37,737 bases of DNA from an uncultured Clostridia bacterium (GTDB lineage Bacteria; Bacillota; Clostridia; TANB77; CAG-508): positions 1 through 37,737 of the forward strand of contig CANQVM010000009.1 in the NCBI GenBank assembly GCA_947627265.1, given 5' to 3'. Each line of letters starts with the position of its first letter. The first letter of the stretch is position 1. The notes below the pieces were generated by a model, which had not been told where the DNA came from, did no database searches, and saw only the letters and a list, made by a program, of their open reading frames with translations. The position numbers and the translations under genes are program-made. This document shows positions 17,495 through 26,542 of this stretch, piece by piece.

Positions 17495-18724
17495 TCACTC
17501 ATATTTTTCTATAATTTTCTTTTTACTAGGAATCAAGAAAAATAGTCCTACTATTATTGGTAAATAAAATGTATATAATCTCCAAAATAATATCGACATG
17601 TTTATAGTACCTTCTTTAAAAATAGAATTAAACAATAAATAAAACCCACCTTCTGCCCCTAGTCCTGAACCAGGTGTTGGGATAAATGTCATAATTAATA
17701 ATAAAAATGCCTGTACAGGTATAATTTGCCAAAAAGTTATTCCAGAGTTTCCAAATGCTCTATATACCATATAAGTTATAGAATAATATGCTAAGCTTTG
17801 TATAACAGCAGTTATAAACATTTGTATTACCATTTTCTTTTCAGATTTCATAAATTTAAATTGTTCACCAAAATGATCTATGCTTTTATCAAGATTTTCT
17901 TTAGTTTTATCTGGATTTTTTAAAATATGAATCTTGCCTAATAATTTAATTATCGGTGTAGTAATAATTGTTATCATTTTTTTCTTAATTCCAGCTAATA
18001 TAACGACTATAATAGCTAATATATTTAATAAAAAACCTATAATCGCTATCCAAACATAATCTTGCATTAAAGCTTTAAAAAAACTAAATTGAAAGCATAT
18101 AATAATTACTGTAGAAATTACTAAAGCGCTTTGTGTTATTATAAATTTAATTGCCATAGCACTTAAAGAATCACTTACCCTTTTTCCTGTTTTAGTTAAT
18201 TCATATGCTTGCATTGGTTGCCCTCCAGAAGAAAAGGGTGTAACATTATTAAATAAAAGTCCTATCATCGATACTTTAATAGAATTTCCTATTGTTTGAT
18301 TTGGATACATCTTTTTTAATGGAATGTGTAATGTAATTGATTCACATAGCCAATGAATCAATACACATCCCAGTCCTGCAAGTACCCACTTATAGTCAAC
18401 CTTATTAAGTAGTTGTATTATATTATCAATTCCATCTACTTTAATCATATAAAATAGTAAAGCCGTAAAAATAATAATTATTAATGCCAAATTTAATATT
18501 GTTATTTTCTTGTTAGCTGGTTTTACTTCTCGCTTTTCATCAAATTCATTTTTATTTTCATTTTTTATATTTTGATTTAAATTATTGTTATTTTCATCAT
18601 GTTTTTCTTCATTTTCTTTTTTTGATTGTTGTTTTAATCTATTTTCATCTTCATTTAGCTTTTCCATATTTTCTTTTTTATCAGGTTGAATTTGTCCTTC
18701 ATTATCTGAAATATTTTTTTTCAT
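17495..18724 (-). CDS. YbhN/UPF0104-family flippase-like membrane protein
   Basis: A 409-residue protein. The first 70 residues are charged and Asn/Glu/Lys-rich with near-repeats (ENEEKHDENNNNLNQN), followed by about eight membrane helices. Family signatures are VDYKWVLAGLG, FNNVTPFSSGGQPMQAYEL and FIPTPGSGLGAEGGFYLLF, as in the lysylphosphatidylglycerol synthase transmembrane domain. The soluble aminoacyltransferase domain of MprF is absent, so lipid movement rather than lysyl transfer is the likelier role. Starts at the ATG preceded by AGGAGAG. A hairpin separates it from the upstream ferredoxin gene. Confidence 0.85.
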   Translation of the reverse strand: MKKNISDNEGQIQPDKKENMEKLNEDENRLKQQSKKENEEKHDENNNNLNQNIKNENKNEFDEKREVKPANKKITILNLALIIIIFTALLFYMIKVDGIDNIIQLLNKVDYKWVLAGLGCVLIHWLCESITLHIPLKKMYPNQTIGNSIKVSMIGLLFNNVTPFSSGGQPMQAYELTKTGKRVSDSLSAMAIKFIITQSALVISTVIIICFQFSFFKALMQDYVWIAIIGFLLNILAIIVVILAGIKKKMITIITTPIIKLLGKIHILKNPDKTKENLDKSIDHFGEQFKFMKSEKKMVIQMFITAVIQSLAYYSITYMVYRAFGNSGITFWQIIPVQAFLLLIMTFIPTPGSGLGAEGGFYLLFNSIFKEGTINMSILFWRLYTFYLPIIVGLFFLIPSKKKIIEKYE

Positions 18725-18746
18725 ACTGACAACTCTCCTATTATAT

Positions 18747-18793
18747 AAAAAGACTGTAATTTAGTATGTACTTTACTAAAACAGCCTTTTTAC
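18747..18793 (-). terminator. Terminator between ferredoxin and the YbhN-like gene
   Basis: A long, slightly imperfect hairpin: AAAAAGACTGTAATTTAGTA pairs with ACTAAAACAGCCTTTTT with two mismatches. A and T tracts at both ends make it a bidirectional-type terminator. Confidence 0.75.
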
Positions 18794-18820
18794 TATGTTT
18801 TTAATTTTTTATGTTTTTCT

Positions 18821-18991
18821 TTATTCTTCAACTGGTGCTTCTACTGGACAAACACCTGCACATGTACCACATGATATACATGCTGATTGATCAATTACAA
18901 ATTTATCATCTCCTTGTGATATACATCCTACAGGACACTCTGCACTACATGCTCCACAAGAAATGCATTTTTCTGTTATTTTGTATGCCAT
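18821..18991 (-). CDS. 2[4Fe-4S] ferredoxin, 56 residues
   Basis: A complete short clostridial-type ferredoxin: MAYKITEKCISCGACSAECP, then a middle with GDDKFVIDQ, and CISCGTCAGVCP near the end. Both clusters keep the CxxCxxCxxxCP pattern. The start has AGGAGGTGAAAAA just upstream. It is an anaerobic electron carrier, the natural acceptor for the Por complex encoded nearby. Single-gene unit with its own terminator. Confidence 0.95.
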   Translation of the reverse strand: MAYKITEKCISCGACSAECPVGCISQGDDKFVIDQSACISCGTCAGVCPVEAPVEE

Positions 18992-19063
18992 TTTTTCACC
19001 TCCTAAAAATTAAGTTTATTTTATAATACTATTAATTAATTTATATTAAGCAATTAATTACTT

Positions 19064-19957
19064 TTAATCCCTTTTTTCCAATTCTTCTAGTTCTTCTAAT
19101 TCTTTTTTGTTTAGCAATTCTTCTTCATCTACTTTTTCCTCTGTTGCATCTTTAATTATTTTTACATCTTTAGCTAAATATTTTTTATAAAAGTATCCTT
19201 CTCCATCTTTTATTTTAACTCTTACTACTTCTTTAAGAGTTTCAATTGTATCTACTTCTCCTTCGCCATCTTCAGTTTGTACAATTGCACCCACATGCGG
19301 TAGTTTTTTTAATTTTTCTTCATATACTTCACTTTCATATTTTAAACAACACATCAACCTTCCACAATTTCCTGAAATTTTTGATGGATTTAAAGATATA
19401 TTTTGTTCTTTTGCCATTTTAATTGATACAGCTTCAAAATCACTTAAAAAACTACAACAACATAATTCTCTACCACAAACGCCATTTCCGCCAATTCTTT
19501 TTACTTCATCTCTTACACCTATTTGGCGTAATTCAATTCTTGTTTTATAAATTGCAGCTAAGTCTTTTACTAAATCTCTGAAATCAATTCTACCATCTGC
19601 TGTAAAGTAAAAAAGTATTTTGCTATCATCAAATTTATATTCTACATCTGTTAATGTCATATTTAGCTTATGTTCTTTTATCTTTTTTTGGCATAACTTA
19701 AATGCATCCTTTTCATTTTTCCTACATTCTTCATAGTGTTTATGATCTTTATAATTTGCAATTCGAATTACTTTTTTTAAAGGCTCTATTATTTTTTCAT
19801 CTTCCACCATTCGGTTTGGAATCATAACTTCTCCATATTCTTCTCCTTGGGCGGTTTCTACAATAACATTATCTCCTTTTTTTACTTTAAAATTTTTTGG
19901 ATTAAAAAAATATATTTTACCTAATTTTTTAAATCTAACTCCTATTATATTTTTCAA
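19064..19957 (-). CDS. ricT: PSP1-domain protein, RicT (YaaT) homologue
   Basis: A protein of about 297 residues with the PSP1 core: GVRFKKLGKIYFF, GDNVIVETAQGEEYGEV, YFTADGRIDFRDLVKDLA, RIELRQIGVRDEVKRIGGNG and the cysteine-rich VCGRELCCCSFL plus GRLMCCLKYE. In Bacillus RicT acts with RicA and RicF in a [4Fe-4S] complex affecting RNase Y. I place the start at TTG 19957, which has GGGAGG at normal spacing and overlaps the holB stop (TTGA); the longer GTG frame would start inside the ribosome site. Ends with a Glu/Leu-rich tail. The holB-ricT order is conserved in Firmicutes. Confidence 0.9.
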   Translation of the reverse strand: MKNIIGVRFKKLGKIYFFNPKNFKVKKGDNVIVETAQGEEYGEVMIPNRMVEDEKIIEPLKKVIRIANYKDHKHYEECRKNEKDAFKLCQKKIKEHKLNMTLTDVEYKFDDSKILFYFTADGRIDFRDLVKDLAAIYKTRIELRQIGVRDEVKRIGGNGVCGRELCCCSFLSDFEAVSIKMAKEQNISLNPSKISGNCGRLMCCLKYESEVYEEKLKKLPHVGAIVQTEDGEGEVDTIETLKEVVRVKIKDGEGYFYKKYLAKDVKIIKDATEEKVDEEELLNKKELEELEELEKRD

Positions 19958-20844
19958 ATTACTTCCTCCCACATATTGAATAACATATCATCAATACACA
20001 TATCATAATTTGCATTTTTTTGTAACTTTTGCTTTGTGTTTTCCACAAATTGAATACAAGTTGTGTATTTATAATCATTTTTTGCCTTCTTTAGTAAAAT
20101 AATATTTATATAATCTAGTAATTCTAAAATCTCATCTTTAGATTTATATAATATTTCGGCTTCTTGTGCTATATCTACTAAATCTTTTTTATCTAGATTA
20201 TTAATGAGATTTTCTATTGTTGTATAATTTTTAGCTTTATCTTTTAGTTCAATTGCTCTTCCAATACTACCTTGAAACATTTCTAACATATTTTGTGATA
20301 TATTTTTGATTTGATAGTTGTCTTCTAAATATTTAATAATATCTTTGTTTTCTATTGGATTAAAATTCATGATCATACATCTTGATCTTATAGTTGTTAA
20401 AAATGCATTTTCGTTAGAGCCAATTAATATAATTGTTGCAAACTCAGGTGGCTCTTCTAATGTCTTTAATAAGCAATTTTGTGCCTCTTGTGTCATAAGA
20501 TCCGAATTATCTATAATATATACTTTCCTTTCTGAAATAATTGGTTTTTCTTGTATTTTTTTTTGCAACTCTCTTATTTGTTCAATTTTTATACTATTTC
20601 CATCAGGTTTTATACACAAAAAATCAGGGTGATTATTACTATCAAATTCAATACAAGATTTGCATAAATTACATGGCTTATTTTGGCTAAAACATAAAAT
20701 TGATTTTGCAAGTTCAGTAGCAATCATCTTTTTTCCAATTCCATTTGTTCCTATCATTAAATAACTATGGGATATTTTATTATTAAGAACAGCTTGTTTT
20801 AGCATAAATTTAATGGGTTCATTTCCTAAAATATTTTCAAACAT
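19954..20844 (-). CDS. holB: DNA polymerase III delta-prime subunit
   Basis: A 296-residue clamp-loader AAA+ subunit. It has a P-loop variant GTNGIGKKMIA, a zinc module (CFSQNKPCNLCKSC), the HPDFLCIKPDG and IRELQKKIQEKP segments, sensor 1 region IIDNSDLMTQEAQNCLLKTLEEPP and TIRSRC. The last motif and LKTLEEPP are diagnostic for delta-prime/gamma. Functions in loading the sliding clamp at the fork. Overlaps ricT, ensuring coupling. Confidence 0.92.
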   Translation of the reverse strand: MFENILGNEPIKFMLKQAVLNNKISHSYLMIGTNGIGKKMIATELAKSILCFSQNKPCNLCKSCIEFDSNNHPDFLCIKPDGNSIKIEQIRELQKKIQEKPIISERKVYIIDNSDLMTQEAQNCLLKTLEEPPEFATIILIGSNENAFLTTIRSRCMIMNFNPIENKDIIKYLEDNYQIKNISQNMLEMFQGSIGRAIELKDKAKNYTTIENLINNLDKKDLVDIAQEAEILYKSKDEILELLDYINIILLKKAKNDYKYTTCIQFVENTKQKLQKNANYDMCIDDMLFNMWEEVI

Positions 20845-20865
20845 TTAAAGAGTCTCCTTTTATTA

Positions 20866-21498
20866 TTATTCAACTTTTCCCCATTTATTTAATGGCCATA
20901 TTCTAATTGCAACTGTACTTTCTATTTTTTCTAGTGGTATACATCCAAATGACCTACAATCAGTACTATGGTTTCTGTTATCACCCATAGCAAATACACA
21001 ATTTTCAGGTACAATAAAATTATCAAAACCAACTTCTATTACATCGGTTAATATTCCTTCTTGTAAATATGGTTCTTCTAATTTGTTATCATTTATATAT
21101 ACTTTTCCTTCTTTTATTTCTACATGTTCACCTGGAAGAGCTATTACTCTTTTTATATAGCTTCTTTTTCCTATTTCTAAGAAATTATGAATAAACCAAT
21201 CTATTCCTTTTTTTTCATCATATTTTGCAACTGGATTTTGTAAATTAATTTCAGATTCTGAATAACTAATTTTATTTGGTTCTTCAAAAGTTATAATTTC
21301 GCCTCTTTTTGGTAATGTTTTTGTAGTTCTTCCCCATCTATTAAGCCATAATCTTTCATCTTGTATTAAAGTTGGATTCATAGATACTTGCTTTACTATA
21401 GTTGGTGTTCCTATAAAATATCTAAATACCATTGCCAATACTAAGGCTATTATAATACAGTAAATCCACTCTAAAATTTCTTTTGCTGTCGAATTCAA
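20866..21498 (-). CDS. lepB: Type I signal peptidase
   Basis: A 210-residue membrane serine protease with one N-terminal membrane helix (about 9-29). The catalytic Ser39 is in VSMNPTL and general base Lys116 in RSYIKRVIALPGEH; the later box GDNRNHSTDCRSFG is the standard box E. Removes signal peptides from exported proteins such as the adhesin and surface protein of this window. Between boxes is a ~35-residue insertion (ESEINLQNPVAKYDEKKG) not usual in the shortest forms. It lies 21 bases upstream of holB on the same strand. Confidence 0.93.
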   Translation of the reverse strand: MNSTAKEILEWIYCIIIALVLAMVFRYFIGTPTIVKQVSMNPTLIQDERLWLNRWGRTTKTLPKRGEIITFEEPNKISYSESEINLQNPVAKYDEKKGIDWFIHNFLEIGKRSYIKRVIALPGEHVEIKEGKVYINDNKLEEPYLQEGILTDVIEVGFDNFIVPENCVFAMGDNRNHSTDCRSFGCIPLEKIESTVAIRIWPLNKWGKVE

Positions 21499-21613
21499 AT
21501 TTATCTCTCCTTTTTACATTTGTTTTTTCATACTTTTTTATTATACATTAAAATTCACTTTTTAGCAATCAAAAAATCAATTTTTTCATTTTTATATATT
21601 ATAATTTATTGCT

Positions 21614-21668
21614 ATTCACAGATGTAAGATCCTAACTTCTTACAGACTTACTCAGACTATCTGTGAAT
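21614..21668. repeat. Nested hairpin between kinase and signal peptidase genes
   Basis: Outer arms ATTCACAGAT (21614-21623) and ATCTGTGAAT (21659-21668) are perfect complements; inside, GTAAGA and TCTTAC form a second helix. It lacks a T tract, so it is not an ordinary terminator; an RNA structure at the 3' end of the kinase transcript or leader of the next transcript on either strand is possible. Nothing else is seen in this 177-base gap. Confidence 0.55.
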
Positions 21669-21675
21669 TGTAACT

Positions 21676-23119
21676 TTAATTTTCTTTTGTAGGAATTTTA
21701 ATAACAACTTCAGTTCCTTCTCCTACAACACTTTTTATATCAATACTTCCACCATTTTTATCTAAAATTTCTTTAGCAATTGAAAGTCCGTAAACCTGTC
21801 CCTCCCATTTCTCTTGTTCTTGCTTTATCTACACGATAAAATCTTTCAAAAATTCTAGATAGGTCTTCTTCTGGAATTCCTATTCCATTATCGAAAACTT
21901 TTATATATGCATCATTATATACAAATCCTACATATATTTTTATTTCTCCTCCATCTTTTGTGTACTTTATACTATTTGTTAGTATATTTAATATTACCCT
22001 TTCAATATCATATTTATCTGCATAAACAGGAGGTACATCTGCTGTAACAAAACAGTTTACTGTATGATTTTTTTTCTTAATTTCTATTGCCAATTTATCT
22101 TGACATTTTTTTACTAACTCTCCCAAATCAAAAGATTCCTTTTGTGTTACCTTCTTATTACTATCATATCTTGATAATGTTAATAAATCAGTAACTAGTT
22201 TTGCCATTCTTCTTGCTTCTGTTGCAATTACATTTAAAAACTTGTCCTGTGCTTCTTTATTATATTCCCCTTCTAATAATGTATCTGCATATCCCATAAT
22301 TGATGTAATTGGAGTTTTTAATTCGTGTGAAACATCTGCTACTAATTCTTTTTGCATATTGTCTAGTTTTACATGTTCTGTTATATCTTGTATTACCGCA
22401 ATTATTCCATCTGGTCTATCAGATTCATCTTTAAATAGTGCAAAAAAAACATTAACATATCTTTCATCTACTTGTATTCTTTGTTCTGTTGAAGTCCAAT
22501 TTTCCAAGTAAATGATTTTTTCCATATTAATATTTAAATTGAATTTATTAAAGATATCATCAAATGTATTATCCTCTGGTCTAATGCTTAAAAGTTTTTT
22601 TGCTACTGGATTAATTAAAATAATTTCACCTTTTCTGTTAAATGCAATTATCCCATCTGCCATATGCAAGAGGATTGTTTCAATTTGATTTTTTTGTGTA
22701 GAAACTTCACTTAGCTTTTCTTTTAATTCTGTGGTCATAATTCCAAAAATATCTTCTAAATTACGCTTTTCGCCTTTCTTTTTGCTATATTTTTTATCTT
22801 TTATATCATCCTCTGTTATTTTTTCTGCACTTTTTATTAATTTATTAATAGGGTAAATAACAAATTTTGAAAGAAACATTGCAATTAAAATTCCTACTAA
22901 AATAAATAATGTAGCAGAAATAGTCAGTATAATTTTTGTATTATTTTCTAAAAGATTTATTTGTTCTAATACTTGTCTTACTTGTGTTATTTCCTCTGTT
23001 TGAAGACCTATGCCGATTTCGTGTAATGAATGAATATAAAAAGCTCCTAGACCACCTATAATGATAATACCAATTAAGAAAAATATTAGTACTATTTTAA
23101 ATTGTATATTTTTAAACAT
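21676..23119 (-). CDS. PhoR/WalK-like sensor histidine kinase, needs one +1 frameshift at CGGA
   Basis: A 480-residue sensor after recoding. Two membrane segments (about 7-27 and 60-82), a short extracytoplasmic loop, HAMP (FVIYPINKLIKSAEKI), a PAS domain (HMADGIIAFNRKGEIILINP), HisKA with SHELKTPITSIMGY and an ATPase domain with N box (NILTNSIKYT), FDNGIGIPEEDL and FERFYRVDKARTREMGGTGL. In the plain frame it ends abruptly inside the G2 loop (GGTGLRTFNC). Skipping the C of CGG at 21790 gives GGTGLGLSIAKEILDKNGGS and a normal end at 21676. No response regulator is adjacent. The kinase is orphaned after murG; a wall-homeostasis role is a guess from context. Confidence 0.88.
21787..21790 (-). 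other. +1 recoding site CGGA in the PhoR-like kinase
   Basis: Zero-frame GGT TTA CGG ACT; required reading is GGT TTA [C] GGA CTT TCA. The gained Gly is the invariant residue of GTGLGLSI in the ATP lid. The codon before CGG is TTA, different from the CTT at three other sites. Confidence 0.8.
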
Positions 23120-23161
23120 TTCTTACCTCAATTTAACTAATTTTTTTATTTTTTAACTTTT

Positions 23162-24277
23162 TTATTTAACTAATTTCTTTATTTCTTTATAAATTTTTTC
23201 TTCTGCATCTGTTGATGAAATTTTAAGTGCATTTTCTCCCATCTTTTTCATTTGCTCTTTGTTATTTATAATATTTTTTATTTCATCATTTAATTTTTTT
23301 CCATTAATTTCTTGATCTAATATTATCTTAGCCGCACCTACTTTTTCTAGTTCTTGAGCATTATATAATTGATGATTATGACTAACATTTGGTAATGGTA
23401 CCAAAATCGATGGCTTTCCTAAATTAGAGATCTCTGTTACTGTCATTGCGCCACTTCTTGCAACAATAACATCAACTGAATTCATTAATTCTTCCATATT
23501 ATATATGTATGGTATAATTTTTGTATTTTCTATGTTATTGATCAAAATTGATTTTGTTTCTAATTCTTCTTTAATTATATCATATTGTTTTGGCCCAGTT
23601 GCCCAAATAACTTGATACTCTTTGTTTTGGCCTTTTTCTATAATTTCTATCATAGTATCATTAATTCTTTTTGCTCCTTGACTTCCTCCAAAAACAAGCA
23701 CAGTAGGCTTGTTTTTGTTTAATCCAGTATCTTTAATTATTTTTTCTTTTTCACTTTCTGAATAATTTTTCTTTTTTATTTTTACTGGCGTTCCTGTAAA
23801 TACAATATTTTTTCCATTTCTAATTCTAGATGCTGCATCATTAAAAGAAACTAATATTGTATCTGTTTTTTTCGCAAGAAATTTAATAGCCTTTCCTGGA
23901 AAACTATTACTTTCGTGTAACATTGTTGGTATCTTTAAACTATGAGCATAAGATATAGTTGCCCCACATATATATCCACCTGTTCCTATAACAATATCTG
24001 GATTAAATTCTTTTATGATTTTTCTTGCCTCTCCATAGCCTTTTAATGTTCTATACATTTTTTTAATATTTTCTATTGATATTTTTGGGTTTAAGCCATA
24101 TACTTCAATTGTTTTTAATTCGTATCCAGCTCTTGGAACCAAATCATTTTCTAATCCTCTTGTTGTTCCTATAAATATTATTTTAGAATCTTTTTCTTCT
24201 TTTTTTATTTTATTTGCAATAGCTAAACCTGGATTAATGTGGCCTGCTGTTCCCGCAGCTGAGATTATAACTCTCAT
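23162..24277 (-). CDS. murG: UDP-GlcNAc:undecaprenyl-PP-MurNAc-pentapeptide GlcNAc transferase
   Basis: A 371-residue GT28 enzyme that turns lipid I into lipid II at the inner membrane face. The N-terminal SAAGTAGHINPGLAIA loop (usually GGTGGH), FIGTTRGLENDLVPRAGYEL, GTGGYICGATISYAH and HESNSFPGKAIK are seen; the C-terminal half has VFGGSQGAKRIND, SGAMTVTEISNLGKPSILVPLPNVSHNHQ. The first Gly-Gly of the loop is AAG here, a mild variation. It is followed upstream by ftsW, the usual dcw order. Confidence 0.94.
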   Translation of the reverse strand: MRVIISAAGTAGHINPGLAIANKIKKEEKDSKIIFIGTTRGLENDLVPRAGYELKTIEVYGLNPKISIENIKKMYRTLKGYGEARKIIKEFNPDIVIGTGGYICGATISYAHSLKIPTMLHESNSFPGKAIKFLAKKTDTILVSFNDAASRIRNGKNIVFTGTPVKIKKKNYSESEKEKIIKDTGLNKNKPTVLVFGGSQGAKRINDTMIEIIEKGQNKEYQVIWATGPKQYDIIKEELETKSILINNIENTKIIPYIYNMEELMNSVDVIVARSGAMTVTEISNLGKPSILVPLPNVSHNHQLYNAQELEKVGAAKIILDQEINGKKLNDEIKNIINNKEQMKKMGENALKISSTDAEEKIYKEIKKLVK

Positions 24278-24373
24278 ATATGTTTTCCTTATAAAATATA
24301 TTTAGGTTTTTATAAAGGTTTTACCTATAAACCTTTTATATATTATTTGTAAAATAACTTTATTATACTTTTA

Positions 24374-25506
24374 TTATTTTGAATTTGATCTAGAAATATT
24401 TAGTAATATTCCCATTTCACAAAGTAGAATAAATAGTGCTGTTCCTCCGATAACTAAAAAATGGTAATGGCATACCTGTTGCTGGCATAGATGAGGTTAC
24501 AACTGCTATATTAATAATTACTTGTATTGCAACTAGCGCAGTAATTCCAATTGCAATTAGACTACCAAACATATCTTTTGATCTCATTGCAATCAAAACA
24601 CCTCTCCATATAAAAATAGCAAATAATATTAATACTATTGCACAACCTATAAATCCTAATTCTTCTCCTACTATAGAAAAAATAAAATCATTATGCGGTT
24701 CTGGTATGTATAAAAATTTTTGTTTACTTTCTCCGAAGTCCTGCTCCAAATAATCCACCAGATCCTATTGCATATAAACTCTGTATAACTTGCCATCCAT
24801 CACCTGTTATGTCTTTCCATGGATCCAAAAAAGTAACAACTCTTTGTAATCTATATGGTTCTTTTATAATTAAGAATATCATAGCTGGAATTCCTGCTAA
24901 AGATCCTGTAGCTATAAAGTGCCAAAATTTGCATCCAGCCATTATCATCATTATTGAACAAATTCCGATAATAACTACTGATGCACTAAAGTGAGGTTCT
25001 AATAAAAGTAATCCTATAATTGGTGCTAATAAGCATATATGTTTAAAAAATCCCTTAAAATATAAACTTAATTCATCTCTGTTTTTTACTAAAATTCCTG
25101 CATAAAATATAATCATTAAGAATTTCACAATTTCAGAAGGTTGAAAAGACAATGTTTCTGTAACATAAATCCATCTTTTGGCTCCATTTACAGTTTTTCC
25201 TGCAATTAATACTAATGCTAGCAAAATTATAGCAATCCACCATGCATGTTTATAAAATTTTTGATAAAACCTATAGTCTATCTTTGAGATAAACATCATA
25301 GCTATAATTCCTAATACAGCAAAAATTAATTGTTTCGAAAAATAGGCGTAGCTATTTCCACTTTCTGCAAGTGCTGAAGGTGAACTCGCTGATAAAACCA
25401 TAATTAAACCTATTGATAAAAGTAACAATATGGTAATTAGTAAAGTAAAATCTATAGGATTATTTACAAAACTTGAAAAGCTTTTTTCTTTTTTCTTTTT
25501 GGTCAT
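24374..25506 (-). CDS. ftsW: FtsW/SpoVE lipid II polymerase, needs two +1 frameshifts at CGGA
   Basis: A SEDS-family glycosyltransferase that polymerises lipid II with a partner class B PBP at the septum. In three consecutive frames the sequence follows the family without loss: frame one ends at IGSGGLFGAGL, frame two gives GESKQKFLYIPEPHNDFIFS through MPLPFFSY, and frame three gives GGTALFILLCEMGILLNISR and stop at 24374. Each join is at CGG followed by A. The sum is 376 residues, with about ten membrane helices as expected. Invariant motifs GAGLGxSKQK and PFxSYGG cross exactly the two joins. Two independent breaks at the same motif in one essential gene argue strongly against pseudogenisation. 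Start at ATG after AAGGAAGG. Confidence 0.93.
24446..24449 (-). other. +1 recoding site CGGA, second in ftsW
   Basis: Zero-frame AGT TAT CGG AGG; required AGT TAT [C] GGA GGA ACA, giving the SYGGT motif shared by all SEDS proteins. Codon before CGG is TAT. Confidence 0.82.
24732..24735 (-). other. +1 recoding site CGGA, first in ftsW
   Basis: Zero-frame GGA CTT CGG AGA AAG TAA, a stop two codons later; required GGA CTT [C] GGA GAA AGT, giving GAGLGESKQK. Confidence 0.82.
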
Positions 25507-25537
25507 TTATTTTGTTCCTTCCTTAACTTTTATAATT

Positions 25538-26519
25538 TTATATCACCTTTAGTCCAATTATGCATAACAATAATGTTATTACACTAAATATAATAACAAC
25601 CTTGCTTTCTTTCCAACCAGATAATTCAAAATGATGGTGCAATGGTGCCATTTTAAAAATCCTATTACCTGTTTTCTTGTAATAAACAACTTGAATAATA
25701 ACAGATAAAGTTTCTATTACTGGAATAAGAGCTATTATAATTAGTATCAATGGCATTTTTAAATATAAGGACATAGCAGATATTACTCCTCCGAAGTAAT
25801 AATGAACCTGTATCTCCCATAAATACCTTTGCGGGGTGTAAATTAAACATTAAAAATCCAAGTACAGCTCCTATTACTATACTTCCAAATATAGAAATTT
25901 CTGTGTATCCTTGTATTATTCCTATAATTGTTAAGCAAGTTATAATTATCGCACAAATACTAGAAGAAAGTCCATCAATTCCATCTGTTAAATTTACTGC
26001 ATTTGTAGTTGCTAATATAACAATAATTGCAAAAGGTATATATATAAGTAAAGGAATACTAAAATATGTTTTTAAAATTGGTATATATGTGCTAGTTCCA
26101 ATTCCTAAAATTTGTGTTAAATATACTACATATCCTACAGATACTATTAATAATCCTAACATTTTATAACTAGGTTTTAATCCTTTAGTATTTTTTAATA
26201 CAAGCTTTTTAAAATCATCTATAAAACCTATTAATCCAAATCCTATAGTTACTAATAACATTGGTAAGATTTTATTTGCAATTTCAGACTGATTATTTGA
26301 TAGCATAAAAATATAAGTGCTTGTAACAACTAGTATCATTGTTATAATTATTATAATACCACCCATTGTAGGTGTCCCTTGTTTTTTTAAATGTGATTGT
26401 GGACCATCATCTCTTTCTATTTGTCCTATTTTTAATTTTCTAAGCACTGGTATAATTATAATTCCCAAAATGATTGATGTAATAAATGCTATTATTAATA
26501 TCGGTGTTTCTAATTTCAA
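25538..26519 (-). CDS. mraY: Phospho-MurNAc-pentapeptide transferase MraY, needs one +1 frameshift at CGGA
   Basis: Integral membrane enzyme forming lipid I. Frame one has [57 protein letters not shown] and [15 protein letters not shown]; frame two resumes as [16 protein letters not shown] and ends with [18 protein letters not shown], the conserved HHH loop. The switch is CTT CGG A at 25793; the joined protein is 326 residues, family-typical. The catalytic Asp residues ([15 protein letters not shown]) are all present. It follows murE by 23 bases. murF and murD, normally around here, are absent from this window. Confidence 0.93.
25790..25793 (-). other. +1 recoding site CGGA in mraY
   Basis: Zero-frame TTA TTA CTT CGG AGG; required TTA TTA CTT [C] GGA GGA GTA, giving GSLLLGGVIS, where both glycines are conserved in the family. 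Confidence 0.82.
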
Positions 26520-26542
26520 CTTTAACCAACCTTTCCTTTTGT

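Noticed and set aside
24417..24758. A separate 113-residue protein starting within ftsW (MDYLEQDFGES)
   Set aside because: The first residues are out-of-frame reading of FtsW sequence; family similarity begins exactly at the recoding site.
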